64,000 nt of DNA. Source: Betaproteobacteria bacterium. Its GTDB lineage: Bacteria > Bdellovibrionota_B > Oligoflexia > Silvanigrellales > Silvanigrellaceae. Under the pieces are notes generated by a model. That model was not told where the DNA came from and made no database searches. It saw only the letters and a list, made by a program, of their open reading frames with translations. The DNA lies in contig VGHE01000004.1 in the NCBI GenBank assembly GCA_016868315.1, positions 208,000 to 271,999 on the forward strand, given 5' to 3'. The position numbers were made by a program, and so were the translations under genes. This document shows, one piece after another, positions 8,990-17,903 of the stretch (its first letter is position 1; every line of letters begins with the position of its first letter).

Positions 8990-9919
8990 ATGATTCATTT
9001 TGCATTCCATCGCCCTCCCTTAAACAACCCCCAGGTTGAAAAACTTCTTAATTCTGCGTTCTCAGTCGGTCACTATGCGGAAAATTTTCCGCATATTTTT
9101 TCTGCCAACTCCGGTGCATTCATAGCGACAGCAAGCACTGCTCAGGGTGAAATCAAAGGCCTATGTGCCGTGGACTCCGAGTTCTGGAGTGAGCCTGTGT
9201 TTATGCGCGGAGCGTGTATCGGAAGTGTTGCTGTTGACCCTTCGGCGCAGGGGCAAGGTCTTGGTCGAGCTCTGCTGGCCTGGGTGCTGGAGCAACTTGC
9301 TGAGGCGCAGCTGCATGACTTTGTTTACCTGTTTTCGCAGCCGCGTGAGTTCTATGGTGCACTCGGTTTTGTCGCTGCAGGTCGTGAAGGTCTTTTTAAA
9401 TTCAACGCAACCCCTGAGCACATTTCTTTGCCTGCCGAGTTACGCTTTGTGCCACCGCGCGAAATTTCCCAGCTTGAGAGCGCGACGCGCCTGAGAGTTT
9501 GGAGCGCGCTTGAGCGTGGGCGAAGAGCGGGGGAAAGCCAATCGAGCTGGGTAAAGTTTGAGAGTCTTTGCAGTGTCTCTGGTCTGCTCTTGAGTTGGCT
9601 GGAAGGCGCAGATGGAGAAATTTTGGCTGGTGCATGCATCGGTAAGGGCATTGATTTTAAAGGAGTCATGCACACTTTCTTTGCTGAATCGGATGCTCTA
9701 GCGTCGGCTTTTCTCGATATTTTTTTTAAAGCTTACCCGACCGTCGCGAATGAGCTTTTGATTGCACCAGGACTATGGTCAGAGCCACTAAAGATGCAGC
9801 TCCTGCAAGATCAATCACAGACCTTGTGCCTTGTGCGCGGGTTTTCAAATTCCACCCGGCAGGTGGTTGACCTGTTTGCAAAGGGTAGGGTTTATCCGCG
9901 CTCATTGTTTAGTAGCTAG
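8990..9919 (+). CDS. GNAT-family N-acetyltransferase
   Basis: 309-residue protein whose first half is a GNAT fold: VAVDPSAQGQGLGRALL is the acetyl-CoA binding motif A, followed by a YLFSQPREFYGALGF stretch typical of motif B. The second half is less conserved and may be a second degenerate GNAT lobe, as in Eis-like or mycothiol synthase-like two-lobed proteins (inference). The start at 8990 has GGTGGAGG upstream; an in-frame GTG at 8975 would overlap psd. The substrate is not predictable. The gene is convergent with the cyclo-ligase gene, and the two stop codons share the tetramer CTAG. Confidence 0.8.
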   Translation: MIHFAFHRPPLNNPQVEKLLNSAFSVGHYAENFPHIFSANSGAFIATASTAQGEIKGLCAVDSEFWSEPVFMRGACIGSVAVDPSAQGQGLGRALLAWVLEQLAEAQLHDFVYLFSQPREFYGALGFVAAGREGLFKFNATPEHISLPAELRFVPPREISQLESATRLRVWSALERGRRAGESQSSWVKFESLCSVSGLLLSWLEGADGEILAGACIGKGIDFKGVMHTFFAESDALASAFLDIFFKAYPTVANELLIAPGLWSEPLKMQLLQDQSQTLCLVRGFSNSTRQVVDLFAKGRVYPRSLFSS

Positions 9920-10644
9920 CTGCTTATCGACATGTTCGTTAAGTAAAGCCTGAACTTTTCGGTGGAAAGAACGTCCACCGTTTTTTCCGTCACGATGACA
10001 TCAATGCTCACATCGTGTGTTTCCCTAGGAAGTGTGTTTGCGGCGAGTCGGAGTTCATGAGGCACACACGCCACGGAGAGAACGTGGTTTCCGTGTTCTT
10101 CAAGGAAGCGGTCGTAGTATCCCCCACCGTAGCCCAAGCGCGTACCCGCGAGATCAACCGCAAGGCAGGGTGTGATGACGAGTGTTAGAGAGCGATTTGA
10201 TGGTAGAGCCCGGCTCAGCTGCACTGATGCGGGAGGCTGTGGCAACGAGCGTGCGTCTTTGGCCCAGAGCTCTATGCCGCTTTGCCACGGGTACCAGTTC
10301 AGCACACCATTGGGCAAAGCATGTGGTAGCCAGCAGTTTTCCATGGGGCAGTGACCGAGGAGCTGGAGCTCAGAACCCATGGGGACGTAAGCTGCCCAGG
10401 GCGTGTTCCAAAATTCCGGCGTTGCACCTGCGGATGAGGCGGCGCGCAGGAACTCCGAAAAGCGCAGGATGTGTGCCTTGCCCCAGTCCGTCTGGCCCAA
10501 CACTGCGTTTTTTTTAAGGAACTCCCGCTGCCCGCGAAAATTCTTGCGCAACCGAGGTTTCGGCGCACGTTCTTGTCCCCCGGACTGTTCTACGCTAAGC
10601 CAGCAGCGCGATTGTAAACCGCGTAACGAAGGGAAAAAAGACAT
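9916..10644 (-). CDS. 5-formyltetrahydrofolate cyclo-ligase
   Basis: Converts 5-formyl-THF to 5,10-methenyl-THF with ATP in folate salvage. The C-terminal signature TPCLAVDLAGTRLGYGGGYYDRFL is characteristic, and the N-terminal LRKNFRGQREFLKK matches the usual start of the family. The ATG at 10644 would share a CATG with the divergent ATG at 10643. The family alignment suggests a shorter product that could begin at a TTG at 10551. The start is therefore uncertain but the identity is solid. Confidence 0.87.
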   Translation of the reverse strand: MSFFPSLRGLQSRCWLSVEQSGGQERAPKPRLRKNFRGQREFLKKNAVLGQTDWGKAHILRFSEFLRAASSAGATPEFWNTPWAAYVPMGSELQLLGHCPMENCWLPHALPNGVLNWYPWQSGIELWAKDARSLPQPPASVQLSRALPSNRSLTLVITPCLAVDLAGTRLGYGGGYYDRFLEEHGNHVLSVACVPHELRLAANTLPRETHDVSIDVIVTEKTVDVLSTEKFRLYLTNMSISS

Positions 10645-10921
10645 GGCAACACCTGCAGCTCTGGCCGATAAGGCATTCGGCAACGGCCAATATTATCTGA
10701 TTGACGTTGAAACTGTTGTAACTGTGTACCGTGATGCGGGCTACGATGTCGACAACGAGGACGAGGAAGTGCCGAATGTTCTGACTGTGGATGGTCAGGA
10801 GTGTTTCTTTACGGGCGATCTCGTTAAGCGCAACAACACCTACTACGAGATTGTTATCGCTGCCAACGGCTTCAGCTGGGACGAAGTCGAGTCCGATGCT
10901 GACTTCGACGACGAAGAGTGA
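10643..10921 (+). CDS. Small acidic protein, unknown function
   Basis: 92 residues, strongly acidic with an Asp/Glu-rich tail (about the last 12 residues). No membrane segment or signal peptide is seen. The ATG is preceded by AAGGGAAAAAAG. It lies divergently from the cyclo-ligase gene and 59 bases upstream of the DNA methylase gene, in the same direction. No family is recognised; a cytosolic role is inferred from composition. Confidence 0.7.
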   Translation: MATPAALADKAFGNGQYYLIDVETVVTVYRDAGYDVDNEDEEVPNVLTVDGQECFFTGDLVKRNNTYYEIVIAANGFSWDEVESDADFDDEE

Positions 10922-10980
10922 TTCACTACCACCATGCGGTGGCACCACACGGTTGATTCAAGGGCTGAGGAGACCTCTGC

Positions 10981-12234
10981 ATGCTTGAGCTGGTCTGGCC
11001 GGGTAAAGAATCAACGGCTCGGGATTGTGTGCTTCCTTCCGACAAAACTCTGAAGCTCTGGACGCCCCGCGCCAGACCCGAGCCACCTTCTTCTCTCCAA
11101 GAGCCCGCTGAGCATAGGATCATGGCTGGCGATAATCTTGATGCTCTCAAACTTCTGCGCGATGCTGGCGAGCGTTACGACGTCATCTACATTGACCCGC
11201 CCTACAATACGGGCAGTGCGCTCACCTACAAAGACAAAAGCGCATTTTCGGGTGCAAACGCATCAGCGCAATGGTTGAATGAAATATATCCGCGCATGAT
11301 TCTTGCGCGAGATGTTCTTGCAGAAACCGGAGTCTTGTTCGTCAGCATTGATGACAACGAAGCCTGTCATTTGCTAACAATCATGCGTGAGATTTTTGGT
11401 CAGGAGAATCATCTCGGAACAATCAAATGGCGGCGTAAGCGAAAGCCAAGCTTTCTCGACAAACATCTCAGCGCAACGCTGGAATATATTCTTGTGTTTG
11501 CCCGCAATGCTGCTGTGTGTCCGCGATTGTTGGGCGCACAGACCGAGGAATCAACCCGTCCCGTTCTTAACGCATCTAACAAAGACGTAGAACGAAGAAT
11601 TCCTGAGGGCATGTCTGCGCTTTGCCCGGAGGGTGAATATGCCCCTGGCGTTTATACCAACCGCTCGCTTGGCTTTAGGCTTCTCGACCCATTGGTTGTG
11701 CGGCAGGGAGCGGTCGAAAAAGGCGCACGCGTTGTCGGACCTTTTCGAATTCAGCAGGAGCTGTGGGCTCAGACCGGATTCATCACACGTTATTTTGGAT
11801 TGCGGCGACGTGTTTTGGCATCCGAGCAGAAACGCAGACATGCCGAAGATAATGGCACACACTGGCCTACAAACGAGGATGCCCAGGCAGAACTCAAGGC
11901 CGTGTTTGACGGTGAGCGCGTGTTTGATTTTCCTAAGCCCGTGGGCCTACTTCAGGAGCTTTTGGCTATGGTGCCACGCGAGAGTCCTCAACCACCACAA
12001 CGCTGTCTTGATTTCTATGCGGGCTCGGGAAGCTTTTTGATTGCTGCGCTCGAACAGAGCCGCCGCGACAGCATTGCGCGTCGGGTTGACCTCGTGCAGA
12101 GCCGCGAGGTCGTGCGTGGCCAGGTGGCTCATCAATTCGATGACATTGCGGAAATTTGTGCCTATCGGGTGATCACTGATAGCCGCAGACGCGGATTTGA
12201 ACCCTCTTTCGCTTTTTCGGAACTCGCACAATAA
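10981..12234 (+). CDS. DNA adenine-N6 methyltransferase, type III Mod-like, solitary
   Basis: 417-residue methylase of the beta class: the catalytic motif IDPPYNTG comes first (about residues 73-80) and the SAM-binding motif LDFYAGSGSFL comes late (about 345). The DPPYNTG form and surrounding layout are those of type III Mod/site-specific adenine methylases. The N-terminal AGDNLDALKLL stretch is also typical. GAGGAGA precedes the ATG. No Res helicase/nuclease or other restriction gene lies on either side, so it is probably a solitary methylase. The target sequence is unknown. Confidence 0.88.
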   Translation: MLELVWPGKESTARDCVLPSDKTLKLWTPRARPEPPSSLQEPAEHRIMAGDNLDALKLLRDAGERYDVIYIDPPYNTGSALTYKDKSAFSGANASAQWLNEIYPRMILARDVLAETGVLFVSIDDNEACHLLTIMREIFGQENHLGTIKWRRKRKPSFLDKHLSATLEYILVFARNAAVCPRLLGAQTEESTRPVLNASNKDVERRIPEGMSALCPEGEYAPGVYTNRSLGFRLLDPLVVRQGAVEKGARVVGPFRIQQELWAQTGFITRYFGLRRRVLASEQKRRHAEDNGTHWPTNEDAQAELKAVFDGERVFDFPKPVGLLQELLAMVPRESPQPPQRCLDFYAGSGSFLIAALEQSRRDSIARRVDLVQSREVVRGQVAHQFDDIAEICAYRVITDSRRRGFEPSFAFSELAQ

Positions 12235-12307
12235 GAATGGGTAAATGCTGCAGTAATTGAGCTTCTCTAGGCCTGCTAACCTGAGGTCAGCGGGATGAGG
12301 AATCTTT

Positions 12308-12634
12308 ATGGGCAGTCATTTCGAAAAACGAATTTTTTCGGTCTTACTTGTGGGTCTGTTGCATGTTGGCAGCGCCCATGCGAGCGATGATCTTGTCATT
12401 CGTGGCGATCAGTCCAAGTCACTTTTGTCCGAAGTTCCTCTTCCCTTGAAGGCACTTCCCGATTGGTTTTTTGAAGAGTCACCAACAGACGCGGACGCGC
12501 AGTTGAAAAAACTTCTCGCAGATGTCGAGCTGTTTACGCGCACCCCTGCAACAACTGAGTCAAACCAAAACAGCAATAGCATTCCACCCAAAGACAAGCC
12601 GAATTCTACAGCAGCCGATGGAGCGACTCCATGA
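12308..12634 (+). CDS. Small secreted protein at head of TolQ/TolR operon
   Basis: 108 residues with a clear signal peptide (hydrophobic VLLVGLLHVGSAHAS, cleavage after AHA) and a Pro/Ser/Asn-rich, probably disordered tail. The stop overlaps the TolQ-like start as ATGA, so it is the first gene of the motor-like operon. A GAGGAA site precedes the ATG. No family is recognised. Its position suggests a periplasmic partner of the complex. Confidence 0.75.
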   Translation: MGSHFEKRIFSVLLVGLLHVGSAHASDDLVIRGDQSKSLLSEVPLPLKALPDWFFEESPTDADAQLKKLLADVELFTRTPATTESNQNSNSIPPKDKPNSTAADGATP

Positions 12635-13422
12635 TTCAGGAAATGTTTGAACTGTTCAGATCGCGCGAGCCTGTTCCCTATATTATTCTTGCGATTTTTG
12701 CGGTCGGATGGGTGATTGTTTTTGAGCGCTTCATTGCTCTGCAGCTGACCTACCGGGTGAACTTCAATAAGTTCAACGCAACCATTCGCCGCATGCTTTC
12801 CGCAGGCGATCTCGATCGAGCAAGGCAATACTGTGCAGCCTCGGGAAACACCGGTGTTCCGCTCATCACCGCCAAAGCCATTGAGGCCTACGAGAACGAG
12901 AATTTCCGTGTGCGCATGGTCGTCTCCGAAGAGACTCTGGCCTTTATGCCGCGTATCCGTCGGCGTATTTCGCAGCTTCCCAATCTTGCCGCTGTCGCTG
13001 TGTTGCTGGGAGCTCTCGCGGCAGTCAATGGCGTTTGGCAGAGCTTCCAAATGGTTGATGGACTCGAATTGGGTCTCAAAAGTTTTGCGTTCAGCCGCGG
13101 GTTGAGTCAGGCACTGACTCCAATTGCATTGGGTCTAGCCGCGTCGGTATTTCTCATGATTCCCTATGGCATTCTCGATGCAATGGCCAATCGCCTCGAG
13201 GGCGAAATCGAACACAGCTTAACTGTGGTTTTGAACTTGCTGGCTCCTGAAATGCAGCCAGTCTTTGCACAGCCTGTGGGAGTATCACAGGTTGTTTCAG
13301 GCGATACACAGAACAATGCCGCGACTCATGAAGATGACGGTCAGGTGAACAAGGGAGGCTACCAGGATGTCGCAAGTGCGGAGCGCTCAGACCCCGTTCC
13401 AGATGAGGAAGAGATCATTTGA
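12631..13422 (+). CDS. TolQ/ExbB/MotA-family proton channel protein
   Basis: 263-residue inner-membrane protein with three hydrophobic segments (near residues 15-35, 115-130 and 155-180) and a cytoplasmic loop rich in RxRRRISQLPNLAAVA, matching the TolQ/ExbB family layout. The family forms proton-driven stators with TolR/ExbD partners. The last about 45 residues are an acidic disordered extension. The 3' end overlaps the next gene by 56 bases. The operon order TolQ-TolR-TolR-AgmX-like resembles the Agl motor and Glt proteins of Myxococcus. Confidence 0.85.
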   Translation: MIQEMFELFRSREPVPYIILAIFAVGWVIVFERFIALQLTYRVNFNKFNATIRRMLSAGDLDRARQYCAASGNTGVPLITAKAIEAYENENFRVRMVVSEETLAFMPRIRRRISQLPNLAAVAVLLGALAAVNGVWQSFQMVDGLELGLKSFAFSRGLSQALTPIALGLAASVFLMIPYGILDAMANRLEGEIEHSLTVVLNLLAPEMQPVFAQPVGVSQVVSGDTQNNAATHEDDGQVNKGGYQDVASAERSDPVPDEEEII

Positions 13423-13924
13423 TCTCGCCTGGGGCGCTTGGGTTGGCATTCTCGCTGTAATGACCGCCGTTGGTGCAGCCCTGGCGGGTTCGCAGATCCT
13501 GTTGATGTACCCTCGCCCCGTGCAAATGATGGAATTCAAATATCCAAGTCTGCCCAAAGCTGATTCAGTTGCTGCGGTGCAACTCAACAGAGAAACGGTT
13601 GCTCTTTATTGGAGTGCCGAAGGGGTTATGCTTGGTCGTATCTCGGATCTTGCCGCCCCTTTGCGACCAGGCGAGCTTCTCCTCAAGCGTGGTCAATACG
13701 CAACAATTGGAACTTTGGGTGAAGAGATTCGTGAATGGTGCAAGAAGAATTTGAAGGCGCCTGTGATTCATCTCGCGCTCGGTCAATCTGTGAAACAACA
13801 AGGACTGACCATGACTCAGATTTCAGAGGTGGTCAGTGTTTTTCGTTCTGTGAACGAGAATCAGTTTGACACGACCAATGTTGCACCCGTGGTTATTCCA
13901 TTTGAGCTTTTGAATCCGTTGTGA
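13367..13924 (+). CDS. TolR/ExbD-like protein 1
   Basis: 185 residues: short cytoplasmic N-terminus, one membrane helix (about 18-42) and a periplasmic domain. The helix starts with SFDLAWGAW, so an Asp (residue 19) sits where ExbD/TolR proteins carry their proton-path Asp. The periplasmic part has the ExbD-like pattern of a strand, LGEEIREWC helix, VIHLALGQSV strand and MTQISEVV helix. GGGAGG lies before the ATG. The overlap with the TolQ-like gene is 56 bases; an inner ATG at 13403 has no ribosome site. Confidence 0.72.
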   Translation: MSQVRSAQTPFQMRKRSFDLAWGAWVGILAVMTAVGAALAGSQILLMYPRPVQMMEFKYPSLPKADSVAAVQLNRETVALYWSAEGVMLGRISDLAAPLRPGELLLKRGQYATIGTLGEEIREWCKKNLKAPVIHLALGQSVKQQGLTMTQISEVVSVFRSVNENQFDTTNVAPVVIPFELLNPL

Positions 13925-13934
13925 AGAGGGACTG

Positions 13935-14495
13935 ATGTTTACCGAGGGCTCAAGACAATTTGGTGTTTGGCGCGGAGGTCACCCGAGCCTCAATCGTCAC
14001 GCGGGTCGTCCAACCCAAGCATTGTTGTTGGCCTACGGACTCTGTGCATTTCTGACCTGGATGATTTTCATTCTCACACTCAAGATCCGCGGTGAATTCT
14101 TTCTTATTGAGAGTATGAACCTGCCTTTGCATGCTGTTTCCGGTGAGTCAGCGAAGCCGATGCCTATGCGCAGTGTCGGCTTATCTCTGGCAATCCGCTC
14201 CACAGCAGTCCAAGGACAATCAAGAGTCGTGCTTGATACGGGAGAGTCCTTCCTGATTCCTGAAGATAAGAAAGCTCTGCGTGAATTTCTAAATCAGCGT
14301 GTGGAAAGCATGGAGCTTTCAGCGATGATTCGTAAAAAGATTATGCCTGGACTCGGAACGGTCGTGCTTTGGGTTGATAAAGGGGTCACACTCGAAAGCA
14401 TGCAACCCTTGGCAAAGGATTTGGTCAGTCTTGGTTTTGATACCCTTAACTATGCCGTTGACATTCATAAGCCCGCAGCAACGGAGAGGCGATGA
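13935..14495 (+). CDS. TolR/ExbD-like protein 2, without transmembrane Asp
   Basis: 186 residues with one membrane helix (about 28-50) and a periplasmic domain ending in a TVVLWVDKGVTLESMQPL strand-helix typical of ExbD/TolR. Unlike protein 1, the helix (TQALLLAYGLCAF) has no Asp. It therefore probably plays a structural rather than a proton-conducting role (inference). It follows protein 1 by ten bases and overlaps the AgmX-like gene as ATGA. Confidence 0.68.
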   Translation: MFTEGSRQFGVWRGGHPSLNRHAGRPTQALLLAYGLCAFLTWMIFILTLKIRGEFFLIESMNLPLHAVSGESAKPMPMRSVGLSLAIRSTAVQGQSRVVLDTGESFLIPEDKKALREFLNQRVESMELSAMIRKKIMPGLGTVVLWVDKGVTLESMQPLAKDLVSLGFDTLNYAVDIHKPAATERR

Positions 14496-16234
14496 TGGTG
14501 AAGTCACGCTTCAAAAAAGTATTCTCTGCAAAGCAGGCCGAAACGGTTTATCTGAAGGTTCAAGTCTACCAGGGGCCTGCACTGCAGTGTGAATTTGAAG
14601 CACCGCTCAAGCGAACCTGTCGGGTGCGGCTCGGAAAATCACCAGCTGTGGAATTGCCCCTTCCGTTTTCGACTTTTCCAACCGACTTGACCCTATTTAG
14701 CATTGATAAATGGGGTGCTAAGGTTCACCTGGATCCGCGTATCGATGGGTTTGTCTCAGATGGACAGCGATTTGGAGAGGTGCGTGACTTCATTGCGCCG
14801 CGAGGTGCGTTGAAGGAACTTGCGACTGTGCTTGAGCCGCTTGAGGTTCCTATTCCACTGGGCAGTCGTGGGGCACTTGAGATCGGTGGTTATACGGCAG
14901 TATTTCGGGTGGAGAAGGCGAGACTCGCACCAAAGAAGGTGAAGGTCGAAGGTGCACCCAAGGCGCCTTTCGCACTTCCCGAGGCAAACTCAGGTCTTGA
15001 AAGATTTGGATTTTTGATTGGCATGGTGTTGGCCGTGATTGTGACAGTCCCGCTGGTACAATGGCTCAACAAATCAAAGATTCAGGACTTCAAGTCTTTG
15101 GCCGACATGTCGCCATTTCTTGCATCTGAGGTCATTCATCCCGATCACTTTCAAATTCTGCCTTGGGCTTTTGGTTCGGAGTATGAAGGGAAGAAGATTG
15201 TTACGCACGCGTTGGTTTGGGTCGACGAATTGCGTCGGAAGTGGAATGCCGAGGACTCGGGCTCACGGTATGATGCAACTCTTCCGCAATTGCGCGGCTT
15301 TTCCACGCCAGCTAATGTTCTAGAAAGACGCCGTTCACTGCAGAACGCACTTGAGGCTGAATGGTCGGAAGTGACTCAAAAGAGAAACGCTGCCGCACCG
15401 GGAACGTTCATGAAGGGCCAGGCGACTTACGCACCCTTCCGTGTTGTCGTCAGCGGTGGAGAGCGTGGTTCGTTGTCCGAGCGAGTGCGTGCGCGCATTG
15501 AAAAGCTCAACCAAACCCATGGCGCGATTGTGTCGCTGATTGAAACAGAGCATCAGTATCTCAAAGAACATTTCGCCACGATGAATGCGGAGATTCCTCA
15601 AATCTTCGAACCACCCAAGGAGCCTGGGATATTCTTTCGCCTCGCGGAGAAATCTTTTTCTGTTGAGCGAGATAACTTTCAGTCGGCTGAGAGCTTTGCA
15701 GCTTTGGCTCGACAGAAGCAGAATTCTTTGAAGGCATCTCTGGGTGATGAGCCCTCTGAGGCGATCGTTTGGTCGGATGAGTCTCTGACACTTCCGCACG
15801 TGCTGAGTTTAAGTCTTGCTGAGACTCTGGCTGGACGAGAGCAAGATCTGCTCAGAAACGCAAAACTATCGTTGGGCGTCATCGCGCCGCCGCCCGCTCC
15901 CAAGCCCGTGCCCAAGATCAACATGAAGGACGTGGAATCATTCATCCGCGGACGGAGCCCTGAAGTGAAGAGCTGCTATGACGTAGCCTTGGGGCGTAAT
16001 CCTCGCCTGGGTGGAGCCGTTGTCTGGCAATGGACGATTGCAGAGAGCGGACGCGTTGTGCGTTCGGCTGTGAAGAGCTCAAGCATTAAAGATGGCGATT
16101 TTCTGAAGTGTCTCGATAAAAAAGTCAAAGGTTGGACTTTCCCCAAACCAGTGAACGGGGCTATTACAATTTCATTCCCGTTCCGATTTGTTGTTCGTGA
16201 GAATATGGACACACTCGAGCGGAACGCGCGATAG
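14492..16234 (+). CDS. AgmX/GltG-like protein with TonB-like C-terminal domain
   Basis: 580 residues. The first about 140 form an FHA-like beta domain similar in layout to the N-terminus of myxobacterial GltG/GltJ. A membrane helix follows near 172-190, then a long charged helical stretch, a Pro-rich linker (APPPAPKPVPK) near 470, and an AgmX/PglI-type C-terminal domain (VKSCYDVALGRNP, then GRVVRSAV, CLDKKVKGWTFP, ISFPFRF). Such domains are thought to reach outer-membrane partners, driven by the TolQR-type motor. The ATGA overlap with TolR-like protein 2 places it in the same operon. RNase J follows after 13 bases. Confidence 0.8.
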   Translation: MMVKSRFKKVFSAKQAETVYLKVQVYQGPALQCEFEAPLKRTCRVRLGKSPAVELPLPFSTFPTDLTLFSIDKWGAKVHLDPRIDGFVSDGQRFGEVRDFIAPRGALKELATVLEPLEVPIPLGSRGALEIGGYTAVFRVEKARLAPKKVKVEGAPKAPFALPEANSGLERFGFLIGMVLAVIVTVPLVQWLNKSKIQDFKSLADMSPFLASEVIHPDHFQILPWAFGSEYEGKKIVTHALVWVDELRRKWNAEDSGSRYDATLPQLRGFSTPANVLERRRSLQNALEAEWSEVTQKRNAAAPGTFMKGQATYAPFRVVVSGGERGSLSERVRARIEKLNQTHGAIVSLIETEHQYLKEHFATMNAEIPQIFEPPKEPGIFFRLAEKSFSVERDNFQSAESFAALARQKQNSLKASLGDEPSEAIVWSDESLTLPHVLSLSLAETLAGREQDLLRNAKLSLGVIAPPPAPKPVPKINMKDVESFIRGRSPEVKSCYDVALGRNPRLGGAVVWQWTIAESGRVVRSAVKSSSIKDGDFLKCLDKKVKGWTFPKPVNGAITISFPFRFVVRENMDTLERNAR

Positions 16235-16247
16235 GCGAAGGATTTTA

Positions 16248-17897
16248 ATGCGTAAAGTATTTCAGGTAATTCCGCTTGGGGGATGTGGTGAGATTGGGAT
16301 GAATCTCACCCTGTGGTGTGTTGATGATTCCTATTATTTCGTTGATTGCGGAACACTCTTCGCAGATGAGCATCATCCCGGAATGGATCTGATTTTTCCC
16401 TCGCTCGACTGCCTGCGCGAACGCGGCATCAAGCCAACAGCTTGGCTCATCACGCATGGTCATGAAGATCACATTGGTGCTTTGCCTTATGTGTACGAGG
16501 AGTTTCCGGCACCGATTTATACAACCCTATTTACAGCTGAACTTATCAAGGAAAAATTTCGGGGTCTTGAGCGACCCGCGCCGGATATTCACGTCTGGCA
16601 GGTTTGGCAGCGCACTGCTTTCCGCAACGCAGCGGTCACTCCCTTTCCTGTCAATCACAGCATTCCAGATGCCTGTGGACTCTATTTCGAAACCAAGTAC
16701 GGAAATCTGCTACACACAGGCGACTATCGAATCGATCGCTCCGCGCCAGAAGGTTCCATGACTCTGGACAATCTCACCCGCGTGACAGCCGGGCGTGAAA
16801 CTTTACTGATGACGGCTGACTCGACGAACGTCTTCGTGCCAGGAACTGATCGGGAAGAGCAGCAGATAGCAACCAATTTGGTTAAGATCTTTGCCGACGT
16901 GCGCGGACGAGTTGTAGTCGCAACCTTTGCGAGCAATATCTGGCGTGTGAAAAGCGCATTTCACGCAGCCCGAGCATCGGGTAGAAAGGTCGTGTTGCTG
17001 GGACGCTCGCTGCTGCGCAATTACGACATTTCCAAGAAGCTTGGCCTCATGAGCGAATTTGAAGAGGGTTTGGTTGTTGGACAGGAAGAGCTGAAGCTTC
17101 TGCAGCCTTCTGAGGTGTGTGTGATTTGCACAGGCACGCAGGGAGAGGTTTTTTCTGGTGCGAATCGGCTTGCCTTTGGAAGTCTCGACAGTCTCCGCTT
17201 GGATGGCGACGATCTGGTGATTCTCTCAGCGCGTGCGATTCCTGGAAATGAAAAGTCGATCGGAATTCTCATCAACCAATTTTGGCGAATCGGTTGCCGG
17301 GTCATCACAGGCAAAGAGGCAGAGGTTCACGTGAGTGGGCACGGTTATGCTCAGGATCTGATGGACTCAATTGCGCTCGTGAAGCCCAAGTATTTTATGC
17401 CCCTGCATGGTGAGTTTAGAAATCTTGTTCACCACATCCGCTTGGCCAACAAAGCTGGCGTTCCACCAGAAAGCTGCCATCTCGTTGAAAATGGCGATGT
17501 TCTGACCATAGCGCCTGATGCTCTCGGTGTGATTGATCGTTGGGATGTTGGTCGTGATTTCGTTGGAAGCGACCGTGTGATTTCTGGGTCGGCCGATGTT
17601 CTCAGGAACCGCGTGATGCTGGCCAAGAATGGAATCGTTGAAATTTCCTTTGTGGTGGACAGCACGCTTTCGCGCATGCTCGATGAAGCCAAGATCGCCG
17701 TGCGAGGCGTTAATGTGAGCGCAGATAGGGTCAGCGATGCCCTGAAGTCATCGTTCCGGAGTTTGATGCGAGCTCAGCGCAAAGGAGCCTGGACTCCGGA
17801 GTCACTCTCCGAAGAGCTGAGGATCGCCGTACGGCGCGAGCTTGAAGCTGATGTCGGTTACAAGTGTGTTGTCAGCCTTTTCGTGCATCGCATTTAG
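16248..17897 (+). CDS. rnj: Ribonuclease J
   Basis: Metallo-beta-lactamase/beta-CASP RNase with 5'-3' exo- and endonuclease activity in mRNA decay and RNA maturation. The 549-residue protein has the zinc motif HGHEDHIG (about 70-77), the second histidine in VNHSIPD, HTGDYRID, the beta-CASP region with CTGTQGE, and a C-terminal domain. The ATG at 16248 follows GGCGAAGGA; the open frame extends upstream into the previous gene but without a better start. It is convergent with the amidohydrolase gene and separated from it by six bases only. Confidence 0.93.
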   Translation: MRKVFQVIPLGGCGEIGMNLTLWCVDDSYYFVDCGTLFADEHHPGMDLIFPSLDCLRERGIKPTAWLITHGHEDHIGALPYVYEEFPAPIYTTLFTAELIKEKFRGLERPAPDIHVWQVWQRTAFRNAAVTPFPVNHSIPDACGLYFETKYGNLLHTGDYRIDRSAPEGSMTLDNLTRVTAGRETLLMTADSTNVFVPGTDREEQQIATNLVKIFADVRGRVVVATFASNIWRVKSAFHAARASGRKVVLLGRSLLRNYDISKKLGLMSEFEEGLVVGQEELKLLQPSEVCVICTGTQGEVFSGANRLAFGSLDSLRLDGDDLVILSARAIPGNEKSIGILINQFWRIGCRVITGKEAEVHVSGHGYAQDLMDSIALVKPKYFMPLHGEFRNLVHHIRLANKAGVPPESCHLVENGDVLTIAPDALGVIDRWDVGRDFVGSDRVISGSADVLRNRVMLAKNGIVEISFVVDSTLSRMLDEAKIAVRGVNVSADRVSDALKSSFRSLMRAQRKGAWTPESLSEELRIAVRRELEADVGYKCVVSLFVHRI

Positions 17898-17903
17898 GGT
17901 GTT

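Noticed and set aside
8247-9005. 252-codon minus-strand open frame
   Set aside because: Antisense shadow of psd, with no domain or ribosome site.
9916-9919. CTAG shared by two convergent stop codons
   Set aside because: Simply a compact convergent gene end; palindromic CTAG makes this easy by chance.
10924-10950. CCACC/GGTGG small inverted repeat before the methylase gene
   Set aside because: Stem of five bases without a T-run, likely chance.
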